A DNA stretch of 64,000 nt. It comes from Bacteroidaceae bacterium (lineage in GTDB: Bacteria > Bacteroidota > Bacteroidia > Bacteroidales > Bacteroidaceae). A model generated the notes under the pieces. That model ran no database searches. It saw only the letters and a program-made list of their open reading frames with translations, and was not told where the DNA came from. This document shows, piece by piece, positions 1 through 7,393 of the stretch. The DNA lies in the NCBI GenBank assembly GCA_016291905.1, contig JAEEZS010000055.1, forward strand, positions 124,001 through 188,000, read 5' to 3'. The translations under genes were made by a program, and so were the position numbers. How positions within the stretch are numbered: position 1 is the stretch's first letter; every line of letters starts with the position of its first letter.

Positions 1-844
1 CGTATTCCTTCAGCAGCCCGTCGGTGCCCACAGCCGTTTCCATTGCCTTGATGACGGAGGTGCCGATGGCGCAGATGCGGTGTCCGGATTCCTTTGCGCG
101 GTTGACGACGTCGCAGGCTTCGCGCCCCACAAACATCTGCTCGCTGTCCATCTTATGCTTGGTGAGGTCTTCAACATCGATGCTGCGGAAGTTGCCAAGT
201 CCGATATGGAGTGTGACGAAGGAGTATTCGATGCCCTTGATTTCCATGCGCTTCATCAGCTCGCGGCTGAAATGGAGGCCTGCACCCGGGGCGGTGACAG
301 CTCCCTCCTTTGTGGCATAGATGGTCTGGAAACGTTCCAGGTCCTCGGGTGTAGAGGGACGATGGATATACGGCGGCAGGGGTGCGACGCCTAGCTGATA
401 GAGATGTTGCTTGAACTCATCGTGCGTGCCGTCGTAGAGGAAGCGAAGGGTGCGGCCTCGTGAGGTGGTATTGTCGATAACCTCGGCCACCATCGAATTG
501 TCCTCGCCGAAATAAAGCTTGTTGCCGATGCGGATTTTACGGGCAGGGTCAACGAGGACGTCCCACAAGCGCATGTCGGAGTTGAGCTCGCGGAGCAGAA
601 ACACTTCGATGCGGGCTCCCGTCTTCTCCTTGTTACCATACAGGCGGGCAGGGAATACTTGCGTGTCGTTAAATAGAAAAGCGTCGTTTTCATCGAAGAA
701 ATCAATGATGTTTTTGAACTGAAGGTGCTCAATTTCGCCGCTGTCGCGGTGCACAACCATCAGCCTCGACTCATCGCGATGGTAAGTGGGTTCGGTTGCG
801 ATGTGATCTTCTGGCAGTTTGAACTTGAATTGGGAAAGCTTCAT
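1..844 (-). CDS. queA: S-adenosylmethionine:tRNA ribosyltransferase-isomerase, 3' end outside window
   Basis: QueA transfers the ribosyl part of SAM to 7-aminomethyl-7-deazaguanine in tRNA, making epoxyqueuosine in the cytoplasm. The start codon is the ATG at 844-842, giving [16 protein letters not shown], the usual QueA N-terminus. About 281 residues are visible of the roughly 350 usual, so the C-terminal fifth lies left of the window. Recognisable family segments are [33 protein letters not shown] and [10 protein letters not shown]. The gene follows truB by 7 bases in the same direction and is probably co-transcribed with it. A short AATTAGGAATTAAG spacer-type repeat lies between them. Identification is firm; only the truncation by the window edge limits it. 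Confidence 0.95.
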   Translation of the reverse strand, partial: MKLSQFKFKLPEDHIATEPTYHRDESRLMVVHRDSGEIEHLQFKNIIDFFDENDAFLFNDTQVFPARLYGNKEKTGARIEVFLLRELNSDMRLWDVLVDPARKIRIGNKLYFGEDNSMVAEVIDNTTSRGRTLRFLYDGTHDEFKQHLYQLGVAPLPPYIHRPSTPEDLERFQTIYATKEGAVTAPGAGLHFSRELMKRMEIKGIEYSFVTLHIGLGNFRSIDVEDLTKHKMDSEQMFVGREACDVVNRAKESGHRICAIGTSVIKAMETAVGTDGLLKEY

Positions 845-851
845 AGTATAA

Positions 852-1550
852 TTAGGAATTAAGATTTATTTTCTCTGTAAGCCAGCGGGGGAAATCATCG
901 AGGACGATACAGTCGTCCACCTTGATGTCGCCCACTCGGGTACGGCAGAGGGCCGTCAGGTGGGCACCGCTGCCAAGCGCCTCGCCGATGTCGCGGGCAA
1001 GGGCGCGGATGTAGGTTCCTTTGCTGCAGACGACGCGAATGGTGATGTCGGGGAGCGTACAGTCAAGCAGCTCTATTTCGTCGATGACGAGGGTCTTGGG
1101 CTTCAGCTCCACCTCTTTCCCTTTCCGGGCCATATCGTAGGCGCGCACACCGCCCACTTTGCAGGCTGAGAATGAAGGGGGAATCTGCTCGATGGTACCC
1201 ACGAAACGCTTCAGCACATCCTCCACCATGGGGCGGGTGATATGCTCCGTAGGATAGTAGGCATCAATGGGTTTTTCTAAGTCGAACGAAGGTGTCGTGG
1301 CACCCAGGCGCAACGTGGCAACATATTCTTTCGTGGTTGCCTGGAACTCCTCGATGCGCTTTGTGGCGCGGCCCGTGCAGACAATCATCACACCCGTAGC
1401 CAGCGGGTCGAGTGTGCCGGCATGACCGACTTTCAGTTTTTTTACTCCCAGCGCACGGCACAGTTGCCACCGAACCTTGTTCACCACGTCGAACGAAGTG
1501 AAGCGGTAGGGCTTGTCAATGAAGAGTATTTCGCCGTTCTGGAAGTCCAT
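852..1550 (-). CDS. truB: tRNA pseudouridine(55) synthase TruB
   Basis: TruB converts U55 of the T-loop in tRNA to pseudouridine. The protein has 232 residues, at the short end for the family, so the C-terminal PUA-like part is small. The catalytic motif [12 protein letters not shown] spans residues 42-53, with Asp48 as the expected nucleophile. Later family segments include [20 protein letters not shown] and [15 protein letters not shown]. It lies between uppP (17 bases upstream) and queA (7 bases downstream) on the same strand, so these RNA-modification and envelope genes probably form one operon. The start at [14 protein letters not shown] matches the family N-terminus. Confidence 0.96.
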   Translation of the reverse strand: MDFQNGEILFIDKPYRFTSFDVVNKVRWQLCRALGVKKLKVGHAGTLDPLATGVMIVCTGRATKRIEEFQATTKEYVATLRLGATTPSFDLEKPIDAYYPTEHITRPMVEDVLKRFVGTIEQIPPSFSACKVGGVRAYDMARKGKEVELKPKTLVIDEIELLDCTLPDITIRVVCSKGTYIRALARDIGEALGSGAHLTALCRTRVGDIKVDDCIVLDDFPRWLTEKINLNS

Positions 1551-1566
1551 GAATATAAAAGAGCTT

Positions 1567-2379
1567 TTAGGCTGCTAATTGTGAGAAGATAATGGTAGCC
1601 AAGCCGACGATGGCGCAGTAGAGGGCAAACCAGATGAGTTTGCCTCGGCGCACAATGTTAATCATCCATTTGCAGGCAGCACAGCCAGCCAGGAAGGCGG
1701 CAATAAATCCCACAGCAAGTACGCCAAGGGAAATGTTTCCGCCCAAAGTGGCTTCTGCTCCTTCTGTAACCATATCCTTCACATCGAGCAGCGCTTCGCC
1801 CAGAATAGGGGGAATAACCATCAGGAACGAGAACTGAGCCAGTTTCTCCTTTTTGTTACCCAGCAGCAGTCCCGTAGCGATGGTGGAGCCTGAGCGCGAC
1901 AATCCCGGCAGTACAGCCAACGCCTGGGCAATACCGATGACGAAGGCATGGAAGGGCGAGATATGCTCACGCTGACGCGGCTTGGCAAAGTACGAGAACG
2001 CCAGCAGGGCCGCCGTCACCAGCAGGCAACAACCCACCACCAGCAGGCCCGAGCCGAAGATAGCCTCTACCTTGTCCTTGAAGAAAAAGCCCACGATGGC
2101 TACTGGAATCATTGAGATGAGGATGTTCACAATGTAGCGCGTGCCCTCATTCCATTTTCCTTTGAAAAGGTCTTGGAAAATCCACACAATCTCGCGCCAA
2201 AGGATTACGATGGTGCTGAGCACCGTTGCCACGTGTACCGCTACAGTAAAGGCCAAGTTATCCTCGCCGTTCACGCCAAACAAGGCAGAGCCGATTGCCA
2301 GATGCCCGCTGCTGCTAATGGGCAGATATTCCGTAAGTCCCTGTACGAGACCAAGTATCAAAGCTTCTAACCAACTCAT
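1567..2379 (-). CDS. uppP: Undecaprenyl-diphosphatase (BacA/UppP)
   Basis: UppP is an integral membrane phosphatase that dephosphorylates undecaprenyl diphosphate outside the inner membrane, recycling the lipid carrier for peptidoglycan and other glycans; overexpression is associated with bacitracin resistance. The 270-residue length is typical. Both signature motifs are present: [11 protein letters not shown] at about residues 17-27 and [10 protein letters not shown] at about 157-166. Multiple hydrophobic segments follow through to the C-terminus. It is in the same direction as truB and the small DUF3098 gene upstream (12 bases away), suggesting one transcript. Confidence 0.96.
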   Translation of the reverse strand: MSWLEALILGLVQGLTEYLPISSSGHLAIGSALFGVNGEDNLAFTVAVHVATVLSTIVILWREIVWIFQDLFKGKWNEGTRYIVNILISMIPVAIVGFFFKDKVEAIFGSGLLVVGCCLLVTAALLAFSYFAKPRQREHISPFHAFVIGIAQALAVLPGLSRSGSTIATGLLLGNKKEKLAQFSFLMVIPPILGEALLDVKDMVTEGAEATLGGNISLGVLAVGFIAAFLAGCAACKWMINIVRRGKLIWFALYCAIVGLATIIFSQLAA

Positions 2380-2391
2380 CTTCTGACAGGA

Positions 2392-2640
2392 TTAGGGTTT
2401 AACCTCTTGTCCGTCGCCTTTTCCCTTCGGACGGTACATGATGGCGAAAATCATAAATACAAACCCGATGAAGCAGATGACGGGGGCCACCTTAATGCGT
2501 CGGGCGTTGAAGATAGCGGGGTCGAAGGCTGCTTCCGAAGAGCTGGCGCCAGTCATCAGGGCGAAACCAAAGATGATAACAATCACAGCGACAGCCATCA
2601 GGATGTAGTTGATTTTCTCTAACGTGAAATTCTTTTTCAT
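2392..2640 (-). CDS. Small two-helix membrane protein, DUF3098 family
   Basis: This 82-residue protein has two hydrophobic segments, at about residues 12-30 (ILMAVAVIVIIFGFALMTG) and 51-68 (VAPVICFIGFVFMIFAIM), joined by a short polar loop containing FNARRIKVAP. That arrangement matches the DUF3098 family of Bacteroidetes, which commonly sits between ftsX and uppP as here. No enzymatic motif is visible and the function is unknown. The conserved neighbourhood suggests a link to envelope or division processes, but that is inference. Confidence 0.85.
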   Translation of the reverse strand: MKKNFTLEKINYILMAVAVIVIIFGFALMTGASSSEAAFDPAIFNARRIKVAPVICFIGFVFMIFAIMYRPKGKGDGQEVKP

Positions 2641-2704
2641 ATCGTAATATCTCTTATTTCCAATTCTAATTATCTCTAACCGCTAACCACAAACCGCTAA
2701 CCTA

Positions 2705-3577
2705 TTAAATATAATACAAGTCTCCTGCTTTCATGCGGAGGAAACGGTTGATGGAGATATGCGCGCACGTCATTGTGATGAGGATGCCAAACAATACGAC
2801 GCCTCCCGCCACAATCGCTATGGATTTGGGTTCAACTAGCTCCATCACGCGGGGCTCGTAACGAACCAGAAAATACCCGCCTGCTGCCAACATTGCCAAG
2901 GCCAGCAGCCCCGACGCTAAACCAATCCAGAAATTCCTCACCATGAACGGACGACGGATGAATCCCCAACCCGCTCCAACCAGCTTCATGGTGTGAAGCA
3001 GGAAGCGTTGTGAATAGATGGTCAGCTTGATGGTGTTGTTGATGAGGGCAAAGGAGATGAGCAGTAGCGCCAGGGCGAGTACAAGGAGTACCAAGCTGAT
3101 TTTGCGGATGTTTCCGTTGAGGTTGTTCACCAGTTCATGGGGATAGCTGATGTCCGAGATGCACGCTTCGTGACGCAGGCTCTCGCCAATCCATTGCAAG
3201 CTGTCGGCATTGGCATAGTCGGCTTTCAGGCGGATTTCCAGCGAGGCGGTGTAGGGATTAAAGCCGAGAAATTCCGTCGGGTCCACGCCCATAAGCGTTG
3301 TTTCCTGCTTGAGCACAGCGTCCTTTGAGATGAAGTTCACCTCTTTAGCGTAGGGCTTGGCGCTGATGCGCTTCACGAGCTTGTCCACATCCGATGGAGC
3401 TGTTCCGTCGTGAATGAGTGCCGAAAGCTCAAGGTTCTCACGTACATAGACTGACAGACTGTTTGCCGTCAGCATGAAAAATGCCACAGTTCCCAGCAGC
3501 AGCAACACCAGCGAGGTGCTGATGCAGGCCGTGATGAACTGCACGTCGATGATATGTTTTTTCTTCTTTTTCCCCAT
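2705..3577 (-). CDS. ftsX: Cell division protein FtsX-like permease
   Basis: FtsX is the membrane partner of the ATPase FtsE and transmits a signal to peptidoglycan hydrolases at the division site. The protein has a Lys-rich N-terminus, one membrane helix near residues 15-40, a periplasmic domain of about 130 residues, then three helices ending at FLRMKAGDLYYI, the usual FtsX topology. I chose the ATG at 3577 (MGKKKKKH) over the upstream in-frame ATG at 3589. A good promoter (TAcTTTTG at 3594-3587) would place the transcription start near 3580, after the upstream ATG. The mRNA would then be almost leaderless. ftsE is not in the window. Confidence 0.9.
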   Translation of the reverse strand: MGKKKKKHIIDVQFITACISTSLVLLLLGTVAFFMLTANSLSVYVRENLELSALIHDGTAPSDVDKLVKRISAKPYAKEVNFISKDAVLKQETTLMGVDPTEFLGFNPYTASLEIRLKADYANADSLQWIGESLRHEACISDISYPHELVNNLNGNIRKISLVLLVLALALLLISFALINNTIKLTIYSQRFLLHTMKLVGAGWGFIRRPFMVRNFWIGLASGLLALAMLAAGGYFLVRYEPRVMELVEPKSIAIVAGGVVLFGILITMTCAHISINRFLRMKAGDLYYI

Positions 3578-3586
3578 AATCGGGTG

Positions 3587-3617
3587 CAAAAGTAATGCAA
3601 AGCAAGCGAAAATGCAA
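3587..3617 (-). promoter_or_regulatory. Promoter of ftsX operon
   Basis: On the minus strand there is TACTTTTG at 3594-3587 (consensus TAnnTTTG) and a TTG at 3617-3615, spaced 20 bases apart. This matches the Bacteroidetes primary-sigma promoter. The expected start near 3580 is only a few bases before the ATG at 3577. Confidence 0.6.
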
Positions 3618-3632
3618 ATTTATTTGCATAAA

Positions 3633-5018
3633 TCACACTTCCTCGCCCAACAGCGTGGCAGAGCTGCTGCCGTTGATGCAGACGTTGACGAAATCGCCGA
3701 TGTGATGCGTGCCCTTGTTGAACACCACCATCTTGTTCTGTTCCGTCCGCCCGCAGAGCTGCTCACGTGAGCGTTTCGAGTAGCCCTCCACCAGCACCTG
3801 GAAGGTTTTTCCCACATCGTGGCGGTTGCTTTCGGCAGAGAGCTCGTTCTGCAGGGCGATAATCTCGTTCAGGCGTCGCAGCTTGACCTCTTCGGGGATG
3901 TCGTCGGGCAGGTGACGGCTGGCGTAGGTTCCTGGGCGCTCGGAGTATTTGAACATGAAAGCAGAATCAAAAGCACAAAGCTTCATCAGCGAGAGAGTCT
4001 CCTGATGGTCCTCCTCTGTTTCGGAGTGGTAGCCGCAGAAGATGTCGGTACTCAGCCCGCAGTCGGGGATGATGCGACGGATGGCCTCCACCCGCTCCAG
4101 ATACCACTCACGGGTGTATTTTCGGTTCATCAGCTTCAAGATGCGCGAGCTTCCGCTCTGCACAGGCAGGTGGATGTGCTTGCAGACGTTGGGCACGTCG
4201 GCTATGACGTGTAGCGTCTCGTCGCTCATGTCCTTCGGATGGCTGGTGGTGAAGCGGATGCGCATGTCGGGTACAGCCTCCGCTACCATCCGCAGCAGCA
4301 TAGGAAAGTCAACATGTCCACAAGTCAACGAGTCAACACGCTGTATGCAGTCCGATTCCATTTGTTGACTTGTTGCCCCGTTGACTTGTTGGCCCACAAA
4401 ATAGCGGTAGCTGTTCACATTCTGCCCTAGTAGCGTCACCTCCTTGAAACCCTTGGCCTGCAGGTCTTTCACCTCTTTTAAGATGCTTTCGACATCACGG
4501 CTGCGCTCTCGTCCACGGGTGTAGGGTACGATGCAGTAATGGCAGAAGTTGTTGCAGCCGCGCATGATGGAGACATAGCCCGAGACGTGTCCCGTGCAGA
4601 TGCGTGCAGGGATGACGTCACGGTAGGTTTCCGTCGTAGAGAGCTGTGTATTGATGGCTGTGCCGTTCACCTCTGCCTGAGCAATCAGGTTGGGAAGGTC
4701 GAGGTAGGCGTCGGGCCCTGCCACAAGGTTGACGTGATGATTGGCGATGAGGTCGTCCTTCACGCGCTCGGCCATGCAGCCTAATACGCCGATAATGAGC
4801 CCCTTCTTCCGCTTGCGCAGGGCGTTCAGGTTCTCCAGCCTGCCCCATATCCGTTGCTCGGCGTTGTCGCGGATGGAACACGTGTTGAGGAACACCGCGT
4901 CGGCCTCCTCCAGCTTATCGCACACCTCGTAGCCTGCCATCTGCATGATGGAGGCCACAACCTCGCTGTCTGCCACGTTCATCTGGCAGCCGTAAGTCTC
5001 TATAAACAGTTTCTTCAT
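3633..5018 (-). CDS. miaB: tRNA-2-methylthio-N6-dimethylallyladenosine synthase MiaB
   Basis: MiaB is a radical-SAM methylthiotransferase that converts i6A37 to ms2i6A37 in tRNA. The 461-residue protein has the N-terminal cluster cysteines Cys11, Cys47 and Cys81, the radical-SAM triad Cys155, Cys159 and Cys162 (GCNNFCHYC), and a C-terminal TRAM domain after about residue 390. Odd feature: residues about 207-236 (bases 4311-4400) form an insertion rich in GTCAAC/GTTGAC repeats, encoding VGQQVNGATSQQM and following residues. This lies between the GQNVNSY motif and HVDFPMLL and is not typical of MiaB. A promoter-like TAATTTTG lies at 5046-5039. Confidence 0.96.
   Translation of the reverse strand: MKKLFIETYGCQMNVADSEVVASIMQMAGYEVCDKLEEADAVFLNTCSIRDNAEQRIWGRLENLNALRKRKKGLIIGVLGCMAERVKDDLIANHHVNLVAGPDAYLDLPNLIAQAEVNGTAINTQLSTTETYRDVIPARICTGHVSGYVSIMRGCNNFCHYCIVPYTRGRERSRDVESILKEVKDLQAKGFKEVTLLGQNVNSYRYFVGQQVNGATSQQMESDCIQRVDSLTCGHVDFPMLLRMVAEAVPDMRIRFTTSHPKDMSDETLHVIADVPNVCKHIHLPVQSGSSRILKLMNRKYTREWYLERVEAIRRIIPDCGLSTDIFCGYHSETEEDHQETLSLMKLCAFDSAFMFKYSERPGTYASRHLPDDIPEEVKLRRLNEIIALQNELSAESNRHDVGKTFQVLVEGYSKRSREQLCGRTEQNKMVVFNKGTHHIGDFVNVCINGSSSATLLGEEV
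4311..4400. repeat. GTCAAC/GTTGAC simple repeat inside miaB
   Basis: The stretch carries CAAGTCAACGAGTCAAC on one side and GTTGACTTGTTG plus GTTGACTTGTTGG on the other, so repeat units occur in both orientations and could fold back. It is in frame with miaB and adds about 30 residues in a loop after the GQNVNSY motif. The same GTCAAC unit occurs as a perfect tandem in the RNase HI gene at 18948-18980. Confidence 0.75.
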
Positions 5019-5038
5019 GCCGTCTTGTTTTCGGTCTG

Positions 5039-5046
5039 CAAAATTA
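5039..5046 (-). promoter_or_regulatory. -7 element of the miaB promoter
   Basis: TAATTTTG reads on the minus strand at 5046-5039, 21 bases before the miaB ATG, matching TAnnTTTG. The -33 region has TTCG rather than TTG, so the promoter is only partly consensus. Confidence 0.45.
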
Positions 5047-5161
5047 CGTATTTCGTTCGAATTTCAGCGAAAAAAGTGCGTCTTTTCTTTTCTTGTGCAA
5101 CGATTTTGGCTAAAAAATCTTAAACTTTATAAAAACTTTCTTAAAATCCATGTGGGGGTGA

Positions 5162-5267
5162 TTGATTATTCACAAAAAAATATAAACTTTGCGCCGTAAA
5201 TGTTGAAGACATTACAAGTTTAGGTTAAGATTCTAAGAAAAGGGTCGCTGCGAAGCGCCCCTTTTTT
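5162..5267 (+). ncRNA. Candidate short transcript with mini-ORF and terminator
   Basis: A near-consensus promoter (TTG at 5162-5164, TAaacTTTG at 5183-5191) would start transcription near 5197. A GC-rich hairpin with a T-run at 5242-5267 (GGGTCGCT, loop, AGCGCCCC, TTTTTT) would end it about 70 bases later. The only reading frame is ATG at 5200 to TAG at 5223, encoding MLKTLQV. No plus-strand gene follows, so it is not an obvious leader. I see no match to a named RNA family. It may be a small RNA or a peptide-coding RNA; expression is unproven. Confidence 0.4.
5242..5267 (+). terminator. Rho-independent terminator
   Basis: GGGTCGCT pairs with AGCGCCCC around a short loop (one bulged T) and is followed by a run of six T. 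It ends the candidate short transcript beginning near 5197. Confidence 0.6.
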
Positions 5268-5600
5268 GTGTAGTAAAATGTATTAATCGTGTAGTAATCG
5301 TGTAGTAATCGTGTAGTAATTTGCCTGTCCTCATCACTCAACAGTTTATGTACCAGCAGAATAGGGCTGTTAGTGTAGTAATGTAGTAATTTTTCTTTTT
5401 TTCTATAGAGAGTGTTCCGTCGTCTGACGGCAATTTCTGCACGTAGTGCGATGTTTATAAACAGCGCCCCTGTTTATATAAACGCGGCCCCTGTTTATAT
5501 AAACAGCGCCCATGTTTATAAATAGCTGCTTGGGCTACGGATTTATTCCCTTGGGCTGTGCCGCCAGATGCTTGGGCTAGCAAATTAGTTGCTTGGGCTG
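5268..5600. repeat. Dispersed intergenic element, copy A, with phased palindromes
   Basis: The stretch holds three tandem CGTGTAGTAAT units (about 5288-5320), a further GTGTAGTAATGTAGTAAT, then four palindromes at 5453-5462, 5472-5483, 5493-5504 and 5514-5523. The two central ones are perfect GTTTATATAAAC, joined by GCGGCCCCT-like spacers so the central units repeat every 21 bases. TTGGGCT motifs follow. The same architecture recurs at 20815-21065. No gene is visible in it. It fills most of the gap between miaB and the next gene. Confidence 0.85.
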
Positions 5601-5626
5601 CGAATTTATTCCCTTTTCTTTTCTTA

Positions 5627-6181
5627 TCAGAACGCTATGCGGAAGCTCATGCCGGCATTCAGCGTTGCTGGCGCTTGTAGCGCATACTCAGGCTGTTCGT
5701 AGCAAAGCGAAGGAGAAGCTCCAATGGAGATGCCGTTTCCCACGTCGTACACAGCATAGCCGTTCTCAAGGTTTATCCGCTTTGCCCCTTTCACGGCATC
5801 CACTATGGAGCAGATGCCGTTTAGAAGGTTTAGTCCGTAAGCTAAGCAGAACAGGCGCGCAGCGTTCTGCTGATGGGCGTCACCCTGAAAATTAGGTTTC
5901 TGCTTATAAGCATAGTACATCATTCCGAGTGTTACGACTTCTCCGCCAAGGTCAATCAAGCCATCCTTAACTCTACCATTGTAAAACTGCCCTAAACCTG
6001 GAAGAAGGAACGACAAAACACCTGCATCAGCAGGCGACTTTTTGCTTTTCACGGCTTCAGCCTGCATGGCCTGCGAACGGGCAATCTGCTCCCTCAGCGT
6101 CAGTCCCTCCTCATTGGTGTTTTGTCCAAAGAGTGACGCGGCACAAAACAGGATACCAATTAAGACACTTAGCTTTTTCAT
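5627..6181 (-). CDS. Small exported protein, paralogue of the next gene
   Basis: The 184-residue protein starts with a signal peptide (MKKLSVLIGILFCAASLFGQ). It continues with GVLSFLLPGLGQFYNGRVKDGL, a segment found in DUF5683-like Bacteroidetes proteins, and hydrophobic stretches near residues 80-95 and 110-130. It ends with a strand-like TLNAGMSFRIAF, suggesting membrane association. It aligns with the C-terminal two thirds of the neighbour at 6214-6945, including identical GMSFRIAF ends and nearly identical signal peptides, so the two are a tandem duplication. Function is unknown. Confidence 0.8.
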   Translation of the reverse strand: MKKLSVLIGILFCAASLFGQNTNEEGLTLREQIARSQAMQAEAVKSKKSPADAGVLSFLLPGLGQFYNGRVKDGLIDLGGEVVTLGMMYYAYKQKPNFQGDAHQQNAARLFCLAYGLNLLNGICSIVDAVKGAKRINLENGYAVYDVGNGISIGASPSLCYEQPEYALQAPATLNAGMSFRIAF

Positions 6182-6213
6182 TAGTTAAGATTTATGAGGA
6201 AAAACACTTCCTA

Positions 6214-6945
6214 TCAGAACGCTATGCGGAAGCTCATGCCAGCATTCAGCGAGTTGGGCATGTGCAAGGCGTACTCGGGATGCTCATACGTTAGTTGCGG
6301 GCGGGCACCGACAGAGACGCCGCCTCCCACGTTATACATGGCGTAGCCGTTTTCGCGATTGTAGGCTTTCGTGCCCTTCACGGCATCCACAATGGAGCAA
6401 ACCTGATTGATAACACCCCACACACTACCGACAACAAACATGCCCAATCCCACAAGGGCAGTCTCTTCGTTGCTTTCATAGGTGTAGTTGTAAAGTTGTT
6501 TGCCTCCCTCCACCAGCACAAGGCAGGCCACATGCTCGGTAAGGTCCGTCCAACCAAGATTGTCATTGCCGTAGTAGAACTGCCCTGCGCCTGGGAAGAG
6601 ATAGGAGAGGATTCCTGCCAGCGCAGGCGACTTCTCGGGCTGAATGTAAACATACTGCACCCCTCCGTCAGCCTGCAGAGGCATAGGCTTCTGTACCACG
6701 CTCGGACGGTTAACGGAGTGGACCAAAGAGGTTGCCGTCTCTTTCGTCCGCTCGGCAACTTCGCTCGTTGCGAAGATGAACAGCGAGCCGTCGGCAGTCT
6801 GCAAGGCAATGGAGTCTGTCACCTCGCCCACAACGGTTCCCTTCACGATGGAGCCGTTCTTCAGATGGACCACTTCCTGCTTGTTTTGTCCAAGGAGTGA
6901 CGTTGCACAAAACAGGATTCCAATTAAAACACATAACTTTTTCAT
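6214..6945 (-). CDS. Exported protein with LKNGSIVKG domain, paralogue of the previous gene
   Basis: The start at 6945 (MKKLCVLIGILFCATSLLGQ) gives a clean signal peptide; an ATG 30 bases further upstream would overlap the promoter. The 243-residue protein has, after the signal, VVHLKNGSIVKGTVVGEV, a small beta motif common in Bacteroidetes exported proteins. GILSYLFPGAGQFYYGNDNLGW follows in its shorter paralogue's style, then hydrophobic segments and the ending NAGMSFRIAF. The shorter paralogue lies 32 bases downstream and is probably co-transcribed. Function is unknown; the pair may act at the outer membrane. Confidence 0.8.
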   Translation of the reverse strand: MKKLCVLIGILFCATSLLGQNKQEVVHLKNGSIVKGTVVGEVTDSIALQTADGSLFIFATSEVAERTKETATSLVHSVNRPSVVQKPMPLQADGGVQYVYIQPEKSPALAGILSYLFPGAGQFYYGNDNLGWTDLTEHVACLVLVEGGKQLYNYTYESNEETALVGLGMFVVGSVWGVINQVCSIVDAVKGTKAYNRENGYAMYNVGGGVSVGARPQLTYEHPEYALHMPNSLNAGMSFRIAF

Positions 6946-6972
6946 AATTCTATCTTTTTTGGTTTTATGGTG

Positions 6973-7000
6973 CAAAAATAGGTATTAATCGCAACGCCTC
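6973..7000 (-). promoter_or_regulatory. Promoter of the 6214/5627 paralogue pair
   Basis: TATTTTTG at 6980-6973 matches TAnnTTTG, with a TTTG about 20 bases further upstream on the minus strand. It lies 28 bases before the chosen start codon at 6945. Confidence 0.55.
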
Positions 7001-7100
7001 CAAATTTTTGCGTGGCAAAAACGTGGCATTTTACGTCTAGGAGGAAAAAACAAAGGGAAATAGGCTTAAAAACACGGCTTGCGTTGGCACAAAAAACGGG

Positions 7101-7128
7101 AAAAACCCCGATGAAATAGGGGTTTTTT
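7101..7128 (-). terminator. Bidirectional terminator-like hairpin
   Basis: AAAAACCCC at 7101-7109 pairs with GGGGTTTTTT at 7119-7128 around a 9-base loop. It has a T-run on either strand and probably ends transcription of the leucine-rich-repeat gene at 7394. The gap between 6946 and 7393 otherwise holds only the promoter, hairpins and tandem repeats listed separately. Confidence 0.55.
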
Positions 7129-7222
7129 GAAAAAGTGTTGTCATTCTCCTGCTTTTTCTTCAGAGATGCCTTCGAAACGTTCATTAATGGCAGTTTGTGA
7201 AAGGTAAGGAGAATTTTACATG

Positions 7223-7258
7223 ATGTGCCCCACTACTTTCACAAGCAACGGGGCACAT
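7223..7258 (-). terminator. Hairpin downstream of the leucine-rich-repeat gene
   Basis: ATGTGCCCC at 7223-7231 pairs perfectly with GGGGCACAT at 7250-7258 around an 18-base loop containing AAGCAACGG. There is no T-run, so it may be a processing or stability hairpin rather than a terminator. A related hairpin with AGCAACGG lies downstream of the secreted-protein gene at 21180. Confidence 0.4.
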
Positions 7259-7259
7259 A

Positions 7260-7375
7260 GATGCATCATATCGAAAAAAAGTAAGCTTAAAAAAATCGGT
7301 TTATAGATGCATCGAATTGAAAAAGTAAGCTTTAAGAAAACGGTTCATAAGTAAGCTTTAAGAAAACAGTTCATT
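7260..7375. repeat. Tandem repeat in a 3' untranslated region
   Basis: Two and a half units of about 45 bases occur. Each full unit begins with GATGCATC and contains AAGTAAGCTT followed by an A-rich stretch and CGGTTTATA or CGGTTCATA. The third, partial unit is AGTAAGCTTTAAGAAAAC. The repeats lie just after the stop codon of the gene at 7394. A single GATGCATCgTATCG lies in the same relative place after the gene at 21180. Confidence 0.7.
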
Positions 7376-7393
7376 TTTATGTTCATTGTCGTA

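Noticed and set aside
5453-5523. Possible CRISPR array or terminator series
   Set aside because: The spacers are 9 bases and nearly the same, and the palindromes are AT-rich without T-runs; phased binding sites fit better.
7260-7375. Possible CRISPR array
   Set aside because: The units are continuous tandem repeats without unique spacers, only two and a half copies, and no cas gene is present.
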